NCBI RefSeq assembly: GCF_019966535.1
Contig: NZ_JAIMID010000001.1
Coordinates: 496,001-560,000, forward strand
Source: Mesobacterium pallidum
Lineage (GTDB): Bacteria > Pseudomonadota > Alphaproteobacteria > Rhodobacterales > Rhodobacteraceae
Length of the DNA: 64,000 nucleotides
Direction: 5' to 3'
The notes under the pieces are model-generated. The model made no database searches. It was not told the DNA's origin and worked only from the letters and a program-made list of their open reading frames with translations. The position numbers and the translations under genes were made by a program. Within the stretch, counting starts at the first letter, position 1. Every line of letters starts with the position of its first letter. Below are positions 37,849 through 47,118 of this stretch, one piece after another.

Positions 37849-39174
37849 ATGACCACCACCCGTTTCGCCCCGTCTCCGACGGGCTATATCCATGTCGGCA
37901 ACCTGCGCACCGCGCTGATGAACTACCTCATCGCGCGCAAGGCGGGGGGCACCTTCATCCTGCGCATCGACGACACCGATCCCGAGCGCAGCAAGCAGGC
38001 ATACGTGGACGCGATCCAAGCGGATCTGGAATGGCTGGGCCTGTCCTGGGACCGGATCGAACGGCAGTCCGAGCGGCTGGACCGCTACGAAGCGGCGGCA
38101 GACAAGTTGCGCGAGATGGGCCGCTTCTACGAGGCGTTCGAGACCCCGACGGAACTGGACCTCAAGCGCAAGAAGCAGCTGAACATGGGCAAGCCGCCGG
38201 TCTATGACCGCGCCGCCTTGGACCTCAGCGACGGGGCCAAGGCGAAACTGCGCGAAGAGCGCGGCCCCGGCGTCTGGCGCTTCAAGCTCGACCAGGAGCG
38301 GATCGACTGGACCGATGGCATCCTTGGCGACATCTCCATCGACGCGGCCTCGGTCAGCGATCCGGTGCTGATCCGCGCGGACGGGCAGATGCTTTATACC
38401 CTGGCCTCAGTGGTGGACGATACCGAGATGGGCGTGACCCATGTAGTGCGCGGCTCGGACCACGTGACCAACACGGCGACGCAGATCCAGATCATGCGCG
38501 CGCTGGGCGGGACCGTCCCGGACTTTGCCCACCATTCGCTGCTGACCGGCCCGCAGGGCGAGGCGCTGTCGAAACGGCTCGGCACCCTGGCGCTGCGCGA
38601 CCTGCGCGAGGCAGGGATCGAGCCCGAGGCGTTGCTGTCGCTGATGGCGCGGCTGGGATCGTCGCAGCCGGTGGAACTGCGGATGAGCCTCGACGAAATC
38701 GCCGAGGGGTTCGACCTCGGGCAATTCGGCTCGGCCCCGACCAAGTTCGATGCGAACGACCTTTACCCGCTGACCGCCCACAAGCTGCAGCAACTGCCCT
38801 TCGAGGCGGTGGCCGACGATATCGCCGCGCTCGGCGTGCCGGCGGACCTGGCCGAGACCTTCTGGACCGTTGCCCGCGACAACATCACCACCCGCAAGGA
38901 CCTTGCCAAGTGGTGGGACCTCTTCCGCGACGGCGCCGAGCCGGTGATCGCCGACGAGGACCGTGACTTCGTGGCCCAGGCCATGACCCTGCTGCCCCCG
39001 CCGCCCTATGACGGCGAGACCTGGGGCAAATGGACCTCCGAGGTCAAGGAGGCGACGGGTCGCAAGGGCAAGGGCCTCTTCATGCCGCTGCGCCTTGCGC
39101 TGACCGGCCAGAAAAGCGGACCCGAGATGCGCGACGTGATGCGCCTGCTGCAGGTCGTGCGCGCCAGGGGCTGA
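37849..39174 (+). CDS. gltX: glutamate--tRNA ligase (short form)
   Basis: 441 residues, class I synthetase. HIGH-type motif PSPTGYIHVGNLRTA at the N-terminus and KMSKS-type LSKRLGT near residue 242 are intact. The C-terminal anticodon-binding half is helical and compact. Rhodobacteraceae commonly have two GltX proteins; this short one without an obvious zinc-binding insertion could be either the tRNA-Glu or the mischarging (tRNA-Gln) type, which cannot be decided here. ATG 37849 places the HIGH motif at residue 9, as expected. Confidence 0.94.
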   Translation: MTTTRFAPSPTGYIHVGNLRTALMNYLIARKAGGTFILRIDDTDPERSKQAYVDAIQADLEWLGLSWDRIERQSERLDRYEAAADKLREMGRFYEAFETPTELDLKRKKQLNMGKPPVYDRAALDLSDGAKAKLREERGPGVWRFKLDQERIDWTDGILGDISIDAASVSDPVLIRADGQMLYTLASVVDDTEMGVTHVVRGSDHVTNTATQIQIMRALGGTVPDFAHHSLLTGPQGEALSKRLGTLALRDLREAGIEPEALLSLMARLGSSQPVELRMSLDEIAEGFDLGQFGSAPTKFDANDLYPLTAHKLQQLPFEAVADDIAALGVPADLAETFWTVARDNITTRKDLAKWWDLFRDGAEPVIADEDRDFVAQAMTLLPPPPYDGETWGKWTSEVKEATGRKGKGLFMPLRLALTGQKSGPEMRDVMRLLQVVRARG

Positions 39175-39204
39175 CCGCGGCGCTTGCTGGCCGGTGTCGG
39201 ATGC

Positions 39205-39543
39205 GAGGGGCCAGCCCCTCGCGCCACAGGCGCGGCACCAAGAAGATGCGAGGGGCCGGCCCCTCGCGCTCCCCTGGATATTTGTGGAAGGTGAATGGGA
39301 TCGGCTGCGCCGGGTGGTTGGGGCGCAGCTTGATCGTCGACCTTTGCACGCGTGGCGCTGTCGGAGTGAGGGGCCAGCCCCTCACACTCCCCGGAGTTTA
39401 TTGGCAAGATGAAGGGGGATCGGGGCGCCCGTCTTTCACCTTTCGTCGGATTGGCTCGCCGGGATCGGTGATGCAGGGGACGGGCGTGCAACGGCCAGGA
39501 CGCGCCCTGCTTTCATTATTCCGCAAATACTCCCGCCGGAGGC
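39205..39543. repeat. interspersed intergenic repeat cluster 5 (A+, B+, A-)
   Basis: The 394-base gap between gltX and the DUF2254 gene has no gene. It holds palindromes GAGGGGCCAGCCCCTC (39205-39220) and GAGGGGCCGGCCCCTC (39250-39265). A plus A unit lies at 39271-39298. A plus B unit lies at 39363-39420 with another GGGGCCAGCCCC palindrome. A reversed A unit lies at 39509-39543 (core AATACTCCCGCCGGAGGC). The B+/A- pair is convergent and partly self-complementary. Confidence 0.75.
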
Positions 39544-39568
39544 GTTCCTGTGGCGGCGCATCGGCCGC

Positions 39569-40771
39569 TCAGGTGGCGGCCTGTTCCAGGCGCTGTACAT
39601 CCGCCGCCACGGGCAAGGCATCGCGGCCGAGGTCGAGCGCGTGGCCAAGCAGCCGGCGGGCGGCCGAGGACATATGCGGGTCGGGGTGGTCCGACAGACG
39701 TTTGAGGCTGCGCACGACGTGCAGCATCACCTCGATATTACCGGCGCCGTCACGGGCGATGGGGGCGAAGCCGTCGTCCACCAGCTCGCCCTTGTCGAAG
39801 TCGGGCACGTGGATGCGGTCGCAGCGCGGCGGCCTCGGCGCGGGGTCGGAATCCCACAAAAGGCGCGAGACGCGTGCGATCACGTCGATCGCCGTGCCGG
39901 GATCGTTGACGCCGGGCGAGAGCGCACGCTCGCCGATCTCGGACAGGACCACGAAGCCGTAGCGCGAATCCTGCTCGTGGCTGCGCTGATCGGCGAGGGT
40001 GAAGGCCGATTGCAGGTGCTCGCAAGTCTGCGCCGTGCCGGTGATCCAGGCCAGCGGATCGCCCTTGAAGACATGTCCGCCGGGGCGCAGGGCGAGATGG
40101 GCGGTGGCGTCCATCTGCTCCAGCTTCTTTTGCAGCGCGGCGATGTCCACGAGTTGCAGGTAGCCGGTGCGCGGGGCGGGCACCGGCTGTCCGCCGTCCC
40201 GATGCGCCGGCGGACGGCCGCCGAGATGGGGCTGCGACAGGTGCGCAGAGAGCGAGGCCGCAGCGCGGGTCGTCACCAGTTCGAGCGTGTGGTCGAGCGA
40301 GCCGAGGCGCGAGAGGTGGTCGATCCAGCGCAGGATCGCCACCACGATCAGCACGACCACCAGCGCCGTGGCGGCGAAGATCGACAGGGTCGCGTCCTCG
40401 CCGTAGATCCCCGAGCGGAACAGGATGATCCCCGTCAGCGCAAAGATGAAGGCCCCGGTGAAGGTCGCCAGCACGTTCTGCGTCACCGTGTCCTCGAGGT
40501 GCAGACGGTAGCTGCGCGGGGTCGCCGTGTCGGCCGCCGCGCGGTAGGCGCTGACCATGACGTTCAGCGAGAACGTTGTCACCGCCAGCATCGAGCTGGC
40601 CAGGATCGACAGCACCGGCAGCACCGCCTCGGTCCCGCGGTCCCACTGGATCGGCGTCGGGATCAGCGGCGCTGTGACCACGGCCACCAGCGACAAGAGC
40701 GCGATGGCCACGACCCGGACCCAGAGCCGGCGCAGGTAGCGCAGCGCCAGGACGAATGTGCGTGACAGCAT
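39569..40771 (-). CDS. DUF2254 membrane protein
   Basis: 400 residues with four membrane segments in the first 160 residues, arranged as two pairs (about 15-35, 55-75, 110-130, 140-160), and a soluble C-terminal half. The motifs STATTFSLNVMV-like (LAVTTFSLNVMVSAYR), FTGAFIFALTGI and ALSPGVNDPGTAIDVI are hallmarks of DUF2254. The function of the family is not known. The start ATG 40769-40771 (MLSRTFVLALRYLRRLW) gives a normal basic leader before the first helix. Confidence 0.85.
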   Translation of the reverse strand: MLSRTFVLALRYLRRLWVRVVAIALLSLVAVVTAPLIPTPIQWDRGTEAVLPVLSILASSMLAVTTFSLNVMVSAYRAAADTATPRSYRLHLEDTVTQNVLATFTGAFIFALTGIILFRSGIYGEDATLSIFAATALVVVLIVVAILRWIDHLSRLGSLDHTLELVTTRAAASLSAHLSQPHLGGRPPAHRDGGQPVPAPRTGYLQLVDIAALQKKLEQMDATAHLALRPGGHVFKGDPLAWITGTAQTCEHLQSAFTLADQRSHEQDSRYGFVVLSEIGERALSPGVNDPGTAIDVIARVSRLLWDSDPAPRPPRCDRIHVPDFDKGELVDDGFAPIARDGAGNIEVMLHVVRSLKRLSDHPDPHMSSAARRLLGHALDLGRDALPVAADVQRLEQAAT

Positions 40772-40838
40772 GTGGTGTGTCCCTCTTGGATCCGCCATTG
40801 GACCAGGGGGCCAACGCGCGGGGCCCGGCCCCGGTTCC

Positions 40839-41399
40839 TCAGCCCTTGACGATGCGCGCCCTGACCCGGGCGAGGCCGTCGTGGACGAGGGCGCGTTCCT
40901 CTTCGGTCAGGGGTTGGTGGCGGGGATAGCGGGGCGCCGCGCGGTCGTCGAGGATCGGCGCGGTCCAGCCATCGGTCGTGTCGAAGAAGTCCATGACGCC
41001 CTCGGGCCCGAACTCGGCCAGGAACCCCTGCACGACCACGTCGAGATAGCTTAGCAGCACCGGGTTGTCGTCACCCGGATCGTGGTGGTGCCCGTCGGGA
41101 ATGGCGTAGATCGCCACCCCGTCCAGCGGGCCGTCGTCGTGATGCGCCAGGGTCAGCTGGCGCCGGTAGGCCGCCTCGCGCAGATCCAGCGCGGCCCAGT
41201 CCGATCCGGGCACCGCTGCCGTAAGGCCGGCGATCCGGCTGCCTTCGCAGGGCAGCACGGTCAGGAAGCTGACCGGCCGCATCGGCGAATGCCGCCAGGC
41301 CCGGCGCCAGCCGGTCACATGCGCCCGCCGGGGCGCCGCGTAGTCATGGGTGCGCCGGTTCACCAGGCTGCCATAGCCAAAGAAATACGGATCGGTCAT
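40839..41399 (-). CDS. ChaC-like gamma-glutamylcyclotransferase
   Basis: 186 residues with the GGCT fold. The substrate loop motif FFGYGSLVNRRTH (YGSL) lies near the N-terminus, and ALDLREAAYRRQ supplies the likely catalytic glutamate. Family enzymes release 5-oxoproline from glutathione or other gamma-glutamyl peptides in the cytosol; glutathione is a reasonable but untested substrate. ATG 41397-41399 is fixed by the short distance to YGSL. The gene is divergent from an NsrR-like regulator and shares its upstream region, including an FNR-type box. Confidence 0.8.
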   Translation of the reverse strand: MTDPYFFGYGSLVNRRTHDYAAPRRAHVTGWRRAWRHSPMRPVSFLTVLPCEGSRIAGLTAAVPGSDWAALDLREAAYRRQLTLAHHDDGPLDGVAIYAIPDGHHHDPGDDNPVLLSYLDVVVQGFLAEFGPEGVMDFFDTTDGWTAPILDDRAAPRYPRHQPLTEEERALVHDGLARVRARIVKG

Positions 41400-41442
41400 C
41401 GCGCCCTCCTGCCCAAACATGGACCTGAGAGACGCCTTTCGG

Positions 41443-41456
41443 TTGATCCATGTCAA
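41443..41456. promoter_or_regulatory. FNR/FnrL-type box between chaC-like gene and nsrR-like gene
   Basis: TTGATCCATGTCAA matches the FNR-family consensus TTGAT-N4-ATCAA at nine of ten positions. It lies 62 bases before the nsrR-like start and 44 bases before the divergent ChaC-like start, so it could govern either under low oxygen or nitric oxide. Confidence 0.55.
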
Positions 41457-41517
41457 GGCGTCCCGGCCCCACGGGCGGCATGGTGACGCAACCCCCGGCA
41501 GGCGAGGAGCCAGACCC

Positions 41518-41970
41518 ATGCGAGTGACCAAGCGGACCAACATCGCCATGCGGCTGCTGATGTATTGCGCCGCCAACACCGACCGGCTTGTCACCAAGGC
41601 CGAGATCGCCGGGGCCTGCAACATTTCGGAAAACCACCTGGCGCAGGTGGTCAACCAGCTGGGGCAGATGGGTTTTGTCCAGACCCAGCGTGGCCGCCAC
41701 GGGGGCCTGCGCCTGGCCCGTCCGGCCAACGAGATGCGGGTGGGCGAGGTGTTCCGCGCCCTCGAAGGCCCGGTGCCGCTGGCCGAATGCTTTGCCGACA
41801 CCGACTGCACCTGCCCGCTGACCGACAGCTGCCGGCTGCGGTTCGCCCTCACAGACGCGGCCGAGGCGTTCTTTGCCCATCTCGACGAGGTGACGCTGGA
41901 TGCCCTGATTTGCGACAACAATCCGCTTTTGAGCATCCTGCAGCCGCATCGCTGCGCAACCCCGGCCTGA
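41518..41970 (+). CDS. Rrf2-family regulator, NsrR-like (nitric-oxide sensing)
   Basis: 150 residues. The N-terminus MRVTKRTNIAMRLLMYCAAN is like NsrR, and the winged helix (residues about 25-60, with ENHLAQVVNQLGQ and the wing RGRHGGLRLARP) is complete. Cysteines at 91, 97, 99 and 105 (CFADTDCTCPLTDSC) provide the three ligands for an Fe-S cluster, with one spare. NsrR proteins repress NO-detoxification genes until NO destroys the cluster. ATG 41518 has GGCGAGGAGC 7 bases upstream. An FNR-type box precedes it. IscR-like function is less likely from the N-terminal sequence. Confidence 0.8.
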   Translation: MRVTKRTNIAMRLLMYCAANTDRLVTKAEIAGACNISENHLAQVVNQLGQMGFVQTQRGRHGGLRLARPANEMRVGEVFRALEGPVPLAECFADTDCTCPLTDSCRLRFALTDAAEAFFAHLDEVTLDALICDNNPLLSILQPHRCATPA

Positions 41971-41985
41971 GCCGCGTTTTCCGGC

Positions 41986-42014
41986 TTGCCTGATCCCCGT
42001 CAGCCGCGCTAACG
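41986..42014 (+). promoter_or_regulatory. possible promoter of the gcv riboswitch transcript
   Basis: TTGCCT (41986-41991), a 17-base spacer and CTAACG (42009-42014) lie directly in front of the glycine riboswitch. Spacing is ideal and both hexamers are moderate sigma-70-like matches. Confidence 0.35.
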
Positions 42015-42021
42015 TCCGGCC

Positions 42022-42178
42022 ATCGAAACGGGAGAACCGGCCAAACGCCGGTGCCGAAGGAGCAACCGCCCCGGAAACTCTCAGGCCAAAGGGACCGCTT
42101 TCGACACGAAGAACTCTGGAGAGTGGCGCGCCGCGCCCGCCGAAGGGATAGCGATCTCAGGCGACAGGACAGAGGGGG
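42022..42178 (+). ncRNA. tandem glycine riboswitch
   Basis: Two consecutive glycine aptamers upstream of gcvT. Aptamer 1 (about 42022-42110) has GGAGAACCGG, GCCGAAGGAGCAA and the hallmark AACTCTCAGGCCAAAGGGAC. Aptamer 2 (about 42111-42178) has CTCTGGAGAG, CGCCGAAGGGATA and ATCTCAGGCGACAGGAC. In gcv operons this element activates expression when glycine is plentiful. The two aptamers are joined by a very short linker, as is usual for the tandem form. Confidence 0.93.
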
Positions 42179-42219
42179 CATCGTTCGCACGGGGGACATC
42201 CGTGCGCGAAAGCGATGCC
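42178..42219 (+). promoter_or_regulatory. hairpin after glycine riboswitch (candidate expression platform)
   Basis: GGCATCGTTCG pairs in two blocks with CGAAAGCGATGCC (outer GCATCG/CGATGC, inner ACGG/CCGT), forming a long stem between the second aptamer and the gcvT start 45 bases on. There is no T-run after it, so control is more likely at translation or by Rho than by intrinsic termination. Confidence 0.5.
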
Positions 42220-42264
42220 GGATTCCGCCCGACGGGCCCGGCGTGAGGGCAGAGAGAGTGCGGA

Positions 42265-43383
42265 ATGACCGAATTGAAACGATTGCCGCTGGACGAGTTG
42301 CACCGCGCCCTGGGCGCGAAGATGGGGCCGTTCGCGGGCTGGGACATGCCGGTGCAATATGCGCCCGGCGTGCTGAAGGAACACCTGCATTGCCGGGCCG
42401 AGGCGGGCCTGTTCGACGTCAGCCACATGGGGCAGGTGATCCTGCGCGGGGCGGGCGTGGCCGAGGCGTTGGAAGGCTTGGTGCCCACCGATATCGTGGA
42501 CCTGCCCGAGGGGCGGCAGATCTACGGCCTCTTCACCGCGCCCGAGGGCGGCATCCTCGATGACCTGATGATCGCCAACAAGGGCGACCACCTGTTCCTT
42601 GTCGTCAACGCCGCCTGCGTGGACGAGGACGTGGCGCATCTGCGTCGCGCGTTGGAGCCCGAAGGCATTACGGTCGAGCACATCACCGACCGGGCGCTGT
42701 TGGCCCTGCAAGGCCCCCGCGCCGAGGAAGTGCTGGCAGGGCTGGCGCCCGCGGTGGCCAAGATGCGCTTCATGGACGTGGCCGAGGTCGAGATCGCGGG
42801 CCAGCCTTGTTGGGTCAGCCGGTCGGGCTACACCGGGGAGGACGGCTACGAGATTTCCGTGCCCGCTGCGGGCGCCGAGACGCTGGCCCGTGCGCTGCTG
42901 GGCCATGCGGCCGTGGCGCCCGTTGGCCTGGGCGCGCGAGATTCGCTGCGGCTCGAGGCGGGCTTGTGCCTGTACGGGCATGACATGGACCCCGCGACCT
43001 CGCCCGTCGACGCGGGCCTTTCCTGGGCGATCCGCAAGGTGCGCCGCAAGGGCGGGGCGCGGGAAGGGGGCTTTCCCGGCGATGCCCGCATCCTGTCGGA
43101 GCTGGCCAAGGGGACAGAGACCATTCGCGTCGGGCTGAAACCCGAGGGCCGCGCGCCGATGCGCGAGGGCGTGCCGCTCTACGCCGATCCCGAGAGCGGC
43201 GATCCGGTCGGCCGCATCACCTCGGGCGGGTTCGGCCCGTCGGTCGGCGGCCCGGTCGCCATGGGATACGTGCCAAGCGCGCTCTCTGCGCCCGGCACCA
43301 CGCTATACGGGGAACTTCGGGGCAAGCGGCTGGCGGTCAGCGTCGCGCCGCTCCCCTTCGTCCCTGCCAATTTCAAACGCTGA
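42265..43383 (+). CDS. gcvT: glycine cleavage system T protein (aminomethyltransferase)
   Basis: 372 residues, GcvT fold plus C-terminal barrel. It transfers the methylene group from the aminomethyl-lipoyl H protein to THF, releasing ammonia. The N-terminal LHRALGAKMGPFAGWDMPVQY, FDVSHMGQ, the folate-site YTGEDGYEIS and ARDSLRLEAGLCLYGHDMD are canonical. ATG 42265 follows AGAGAGAG. It is first in the operon gcvT-gcvH-gcvP behind the glycine riboswitch. Only 15 bases separate it from gcvH. The gcvL (lipoamide dehydrogenase) subunit is not here. Confidence 0.96.
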   Translation: MTELKRLPLDELHRALGAKMGPFAGWDMPVQYAPGVLKEHLHCRAEAGLFDVSHMGQVILRGAGVAEALEGLVPTDIVDLPEGRQIYGLFTAPEGGILDDLMIANKGDHLFLVVNAACVDEDVAHLRRALEPEGITVEHITDRALLALQGPRAEEVLAGLAPAVAKMRFMDVAEVEIAGQPCWVSRSGYTGEDGYEISVPAAGAETLARALLGHAAVAPVGLGARDSLRLEAGLCLYGHDMDPATSPVDAGLSWAIRKVRRKGGAREGGFPGDARILSELAKGTETIRVGLKPEGRAPMREGVPLYADPESGDPVGRITSGGFGPSVGGPVAMGYVPSALSAPGTTLYGELRGKRLAVSVAPLPFVPANFKR

Positions 43384-43398
43384 GAAGGACAAGGCGCG

Positions 43399-43758
43399 AT
43401 GAAATACACCGAGGAACACGAATGGCTGCGCGAAGAGGATGACCTCATCGTCGTCGGCATCACCGAATACGCGGCCGAGCAGCTGGGCGACATCGTCTTC
43501 GTCGAACTGCCCGAGGTCGGCACCACGGTCAGTAAGGACGACGAAGTCGTGGTGATCGAAAGCACCAAGTCCGCGTCGGACATCCTCGCCCCGCTCGACG
43601 GCGAGATCGTCGAGGTCAACGAACGTCTGGTCGAGGACCCGGGCAAGGTCAACGAGGACCCGATCGGCGACGCCTGGTTCTTCAAGATCAAGCCCGAGGA
43701 CCCGTCCCAGATGGACGAGTACATGGACGACGCGGCCTACAACAAGTTCATTTCCTGA
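43399..43758 (+). CDS. gcvH: glycine cleavage system H protein
   Basis: 119 residues. It is the lipoylated shuttle protein of the complex. The lipoyl-lysine motif VVVIESTKSASDI places the modified lysine at residue 57. EHEWL at the start and DAWFFKIKPEDPSQMDEYMD near the end are family-typical. It follows gcvT by 15 bases with AGAAGGA as ribosome site; 110 bases then separate it from gcvP, somewhat more than the other spacing in the operon. Confidence 0.97.
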   Translation: MKYTEEHEWLREEDDLIVVGITEYAAEQLGDIVFVELPEVGTTVSKDDEVVVIESTKSASDILAPLDGEIVEVNERLVEDPGKVNEDPIGDAWFFKIKPEDPSQMDEYMDDAAYNKFIS

Positions 43759-43868
43759 TCGCCCCCGGCGCGTGACGTGGCGGGCCGGATGGCCCGACCA
43801 CCCCCGGGGGCGCAGGCTTTCGGGGACCGGTGCCCTGCACCCTCGCGCATCCAAGCACGGAGCAGCCC

Positions 43869-46700
43869 ATGCCCTTCACCCCGACCGACTACCTGCCCTA
43901 CGATTTTGCCAACCGGCGCCACATCGGCCCGTCGCCCTCCGAGATGACCGAGATGCTGAAGACGGTCGGCGCGTCCAGTCTCTATGCGCTGATCGACGAC
44001 ACGGTGCCGAAATCCATCCGCGCCGAGCAGCCGCTGGACTGGGGCCGCCCGATGTCGGAACGCGAACTGCTCTACCACCTGCGCAAGGTGGCCGGAAAGA
44101 ACCAGGTGCTGCGCTCGCTGATCGGGCAGGGCTATCACGGCACGGTCACGCCGCCGGCGATCCAGCGGAATATCCTGGAAAATCCAGCATGGTACACGGC
44201 TTACACGCCCTACCAGCCCGAGATCAGCCAGGGCCGGCTCGAGGCGCTTCTGAACTACCAGACCATGGTCAGTGACCTCACGGGGCTCGAGATCGCCAAT
44301 GCCTCGCTGCTGGACGAAGCGACGGCCTGCGCCGAGGCGATGACCATGGCGCAGCGGGTGGCCAAGTCCAAGGCGAAGGCGTTCTTCGTGGACGAGAACT
44401 GCCATCCGCAGAACATCGCCGTGATGAAGACACGCGCAGCGCCCCTGGGGATCGAGATCATCCTTGGCGCGCCAGACGCGCTCGAGGCGGACAAGGTCTT
44501 TGGCGCCATCTTCCAGTACCCCGGCACCCATGGTCATGTCCGCGACCTGACGCCAGAGATGGAGGCGCTGCACGCCGCGAACGCCATCGGCATCGTCGCC
44601 GCCGACCCGCTGGCCCTGTGCCTGCTGAAGGAACCCGGCGCGATGGGCGCCGACATCGCCGTCGGCACTACGCAGCGCTTTGGCGTGCCCATGGGCTATG
44701 GCGGTCCGCATGCCGCCTACATGGCTACCCGCGACGCCTACAAGCGCTCCATGCCCGGCCGCATCGTCGGCGTCTCGGTCGACAGCCATGGCAACCGCGC
44801 CTACCGGCTGTCGCTGCAGACCCGCGAACAGCATATCCGGCGGGAAAAGGCGACGTCGAACGTCTGCACGGCGCAGGCGCTGCTGGCGGTGATCGCGTCC
44901 TTTTACGCGGTGTTCCACGGACCCGAAGGCCTGCGCGCCATCGCGCAGCGCATCCACCGCAAGACCGTGCGCCTGGCCGAGGGGCTGGAGGCGGCGGGCT
45001 TTGCCATCGAGCCGGCGGAGTTCTTCGACACGATCACCGTGGATGTGGGCCTGTTCCAGCGCGGCGTGCTGCAACACGCGGTCAAGGAGGGCGTGAACCT
45101 GCGCCGCGTCGGCGCGACCAAGGTGGGGATCACCGTGGATGAAACCACCCGTCCCGAAACGCTTGAGGCGGTCTGGCGCGCCTTCGGCATCGAGCGGAGC
45201 GACGATGACTACACCCCGCGTTACCGCCTGCCCTTGGCGCTGGCGCGCGAGACCGACTACCTGACGCACCCCGTGTTCCACATGAACCGGGCCGAGACCG
45301 AGATGATGCGCTACATGCGGCGCCTCGCCGACCGCGATCTCGCGCTCGACCGCGCGATGATCCCGCTGGGGTCGTGCACGATGAAGCTCAATGCGGCGGC
45401 CGAGATGATGCCGATCTCGTGGCGCGAATTCGCCAACCTGCATCCGTTCTGCCCGCCCGACCAGGCGGCCGGCTACAAGGAGCTGATCAACGACCTCAGC
45501 GCCAAGCTGTGCCAGATCACCGGCTACGACGGATTCTCCATGCAGCCGAATTCGGGCGCGCAGGGGGAATACGCGGGGCTGTTGACCATCGCCGATTACC
45601 ACCGGTCGCGCGGCGAAGGGCACCGCAACGTCTGCCTCATCCCGATGAGCGCCCATGGCACCAACCCCGCCTCGGCCCAGATGGTCGGCTGGAAGGTGGT
45701 CCCGGTGAAAAGCCGCGAGAACGGCGACATCGACCTGAACGATTTCCTCGAGAAGGCGGAGAAACATTCCGGCAGCCTGGCCGGCTGCATGATCACCTAC
45801 CCCTCGACCCATGGCGTGTTCGAGGAGACAGTGCGCGAGGTCTGCCAGATCACCCATGAGCACAGCGGGCAGGTCTATATCGACGGCGCCAACATGAACG
45901 CCATGGTGGGGCTGTCGCGGCCCGGCGACCTGGGCGGAGACGTCAGCCACCTGAACCTGCACAAGACCTTTGCCATCCCGCACGGCGGCGGCGGCCCCGG
46001 CATGGGGCCCATCGGGGTCAAGGCGCATCTCGTGCCGCACCTGCCGGAACACTCCGGCGCCGTGTCGGCCGCGCCCTACGGGTCGGGCTCGATCCTGCCG
46101 ATCTCCTACGCCTATTGCCTGTTGATGGGCGGCGAAGGGCTGACCCAGGCGACCCGCGTGGCGATCCTGAACGCCAACTACATCGCAAAACGGCTCGAAG
46201 GCGCCTTCGACGTGCTCTATCGCGGCCCGACGGGGCGGGTGGCGCATGAATGCATCCTCGACACGCGGCCTTTCGAGAAATCGGCCGGGGTGACGGTGGA
46301 TGACATCGCCAAGCGCCTGATGGACGCGGGCTTCCACGCGCCCACGATGTCCTTCCCGGTGCCCGGCACGCTGATGGTCGAGCCGACGGAAAGCGAGACC
46401 AAGGCCGAGCTCGACCGGTTCTGCGAGGCCATGCTGGCGATCCGCGAGGAGATCCACGCGATCGAGGACGGGCGGATGGACCCGGCGAACAACCCGCTGA
46501 AGAACGCGCCCCACACGATGGAAGACCTCGTGCGCGACTGGGACCGTCCCTATACGCGCGAACAGGGCTGCTTCCCGCCGGGCGCCTTCCGGGTCGACAA
46601 GTACTGGCCGCCGGTCAACCGGGTGGACAATGCCTGGGGCGACCGGAACCTTGTGTGCATATGCCCGCCGATGGAGGATTACGCCGAGGCCGCAGAATAA
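43869..46700 (+). CDS. gcvP: glycine dehydrogenase (decarboxylating), P protein
   Basis: 943 residues, the fused two-domain (alpha-beta) form. It decarboxylates glycine on PLP and loads the aminomethyl group onto GcvH. The N-terminus [10 protein letters not shown] and the PLP-lysine motif [17 protein letters not shown] (Lys about 699) are intact, with the P-loop-like [13 protein letters not shown] before it. ATG 43869 ([20 protein letters not shown]) was preferred to an earlier in-frame ATG (43830) since it matches family length. Last gene of the operon; two strong GC hairpins follow its stop. Confidence 0.97.
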   Translation: MPFTPTDYLPYDFANRRHIGPSPSEMTEMLKTVGASSLYALIDDTVPKSIRAEQPLDWGRPMSERELLYHLRKVAGKNQVLRSLIGQGYHGTVTPPAIQRNILENPAWYTAYTPYQPEISQGRLEALLNYQTMVSDLTGLEIANASLLDEATACAEAMTMAQRVAKSKAKAFFVDENCHPQNIAVMKTRAAPLGIEIILGAPDALEADKVFGAIFQYPGTHGHVRDLTPEMEALHAANAIGIVAADPLALCLLKEPGAMGADIAVGTTQRFGVPMGYGGPHAAYMATRDAYKRSMPGRIVGVSVDSHGNRAYRLSLQTREQHIRREKATSNVCTAQALLAVIASFYAVFHGPEGLRAIAQRIHRKTVRLAEGLEAAGFAIEPAEFFDTITVDVGLFQRGVLQHAVKEGVNLRRVGATKVGITVDETTRPETLEAVWRAFGIERSDDDYTPRYRLPLALARETDYLTHPVFHMNRAETEMMRYMRRLADRDLALDRAMIPLGSCTMKLNAAAEMMPISWREFANLHPFCPPDQAAGYKELINDLSAKLCQITGYDGFSMQPNSGAQGEYAGLLTIADYHRSRGEGHRNVCLIPMSAHGTNPASAQMVGWKVVPVKSRENGDIDLNDFLEKAEKHSGSLAGCMITYPSTHGVFEETVREVCQITHEHSGQVYIDGANMNAMVGLSRPGDLGGDVSHLNLHKTFAIPHGGGGPGMGPIGVKAHLVPHLPEHSGAVSAAPYGSGSILPISYAYCLLMGGEGLTQATRVAILNANYIAKRLEGAFDVLYRGPTGRVAHECILDTRPFEKSAGVTVDDIAKRLMDAGFHAPTMSFPVPGTLMVEPTESETKAELDRFCEAMLAIREEIHAIEDGRMDPANNPLKNAPHTMEDLVRDWDRPYTREQGCFPPGAFRVDKYWPPVNRVDNAWGDRNLVCICPPMEDYAEAAE

Positions 46701-46708
46701 CGGGTTTC

Positions 46709-46760
46709 GGATCGCTGCGCGATCCGACCGGCGGGGCCGGGGGCTGACGCCCCCGGCCCC
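46709..46760 (+). terminator. GC hairpins 3' of gcvP
   Basis: GGATCGC-TGC-GCGATCC (46709-46725) and a perfect 12-bp stem (46733-46744 with 46749-46760, loop TGAC) directly follow gcvP. No T-run, so these probably mark the transcript 3' end by Rho or processing. Confidence 0.45.
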
Positions 46761-46820
46761 GTGGAACTTGGGGCGCTGGCAAAGGCCGGTGGAAGTTGCG
46801 CCTGTGGGACGTTCGGGAGC

Positions 46821-47112
46821 GAGGGGCCAGCCCCTCGCGCTCCCCGAGGTATTTGGAAAACAATGAAGATGGATGCAGCTTGATGCTTTGAGCGCGTGTT
46901 CCGAGACCGTGTGGTCGCGCGCCACAGGCCGCATGTCAAAGCGTCACTCCCCGCGCCTTGCGGTCGCGGGGAGCTTCATCGTTTGCGGTCATCGGCGCCT
47001 CCGCCTGTACCGCCACTTCATGTAAGGCGATCGCGGTTAAGAATCTGTTACTTCATTGTTTTCCAAATACCTCGGGGGGAAGCGCGGAACGCGCTGGGGG
47101 GCTGGCCCCCCT
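46821..47112. repeat. interspersed intergenic repeat cluster 6 (A+, hairpin, A-)
   Basis: The 418-base gap 46701-47118 has no credible gene. A plus A unit preceded by GAGGGGCCAGCCCCTC lies at 46821-46870. A reversed A unit lies at 47049-47112, ending in GGGGGCTGGCCCCCC. Between them is a separate perfect hairpin CTCCCCGCG...CGCGGGGAG (about 46948-46974). The two A units face each other and share the core TATTTGGAAAACAATGAAG, so they could pair over about 25 bases. Confidence 0.72.
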
Positions 47113-47118
47113 TTCGCC

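Noticed and set aside
43737..46934. Minus-strand frame of 1065 residues across gcvP
   Set aside because: Antisense shadow of the well-supported gcvP gene, with Arg/His/Gly-rich composition.
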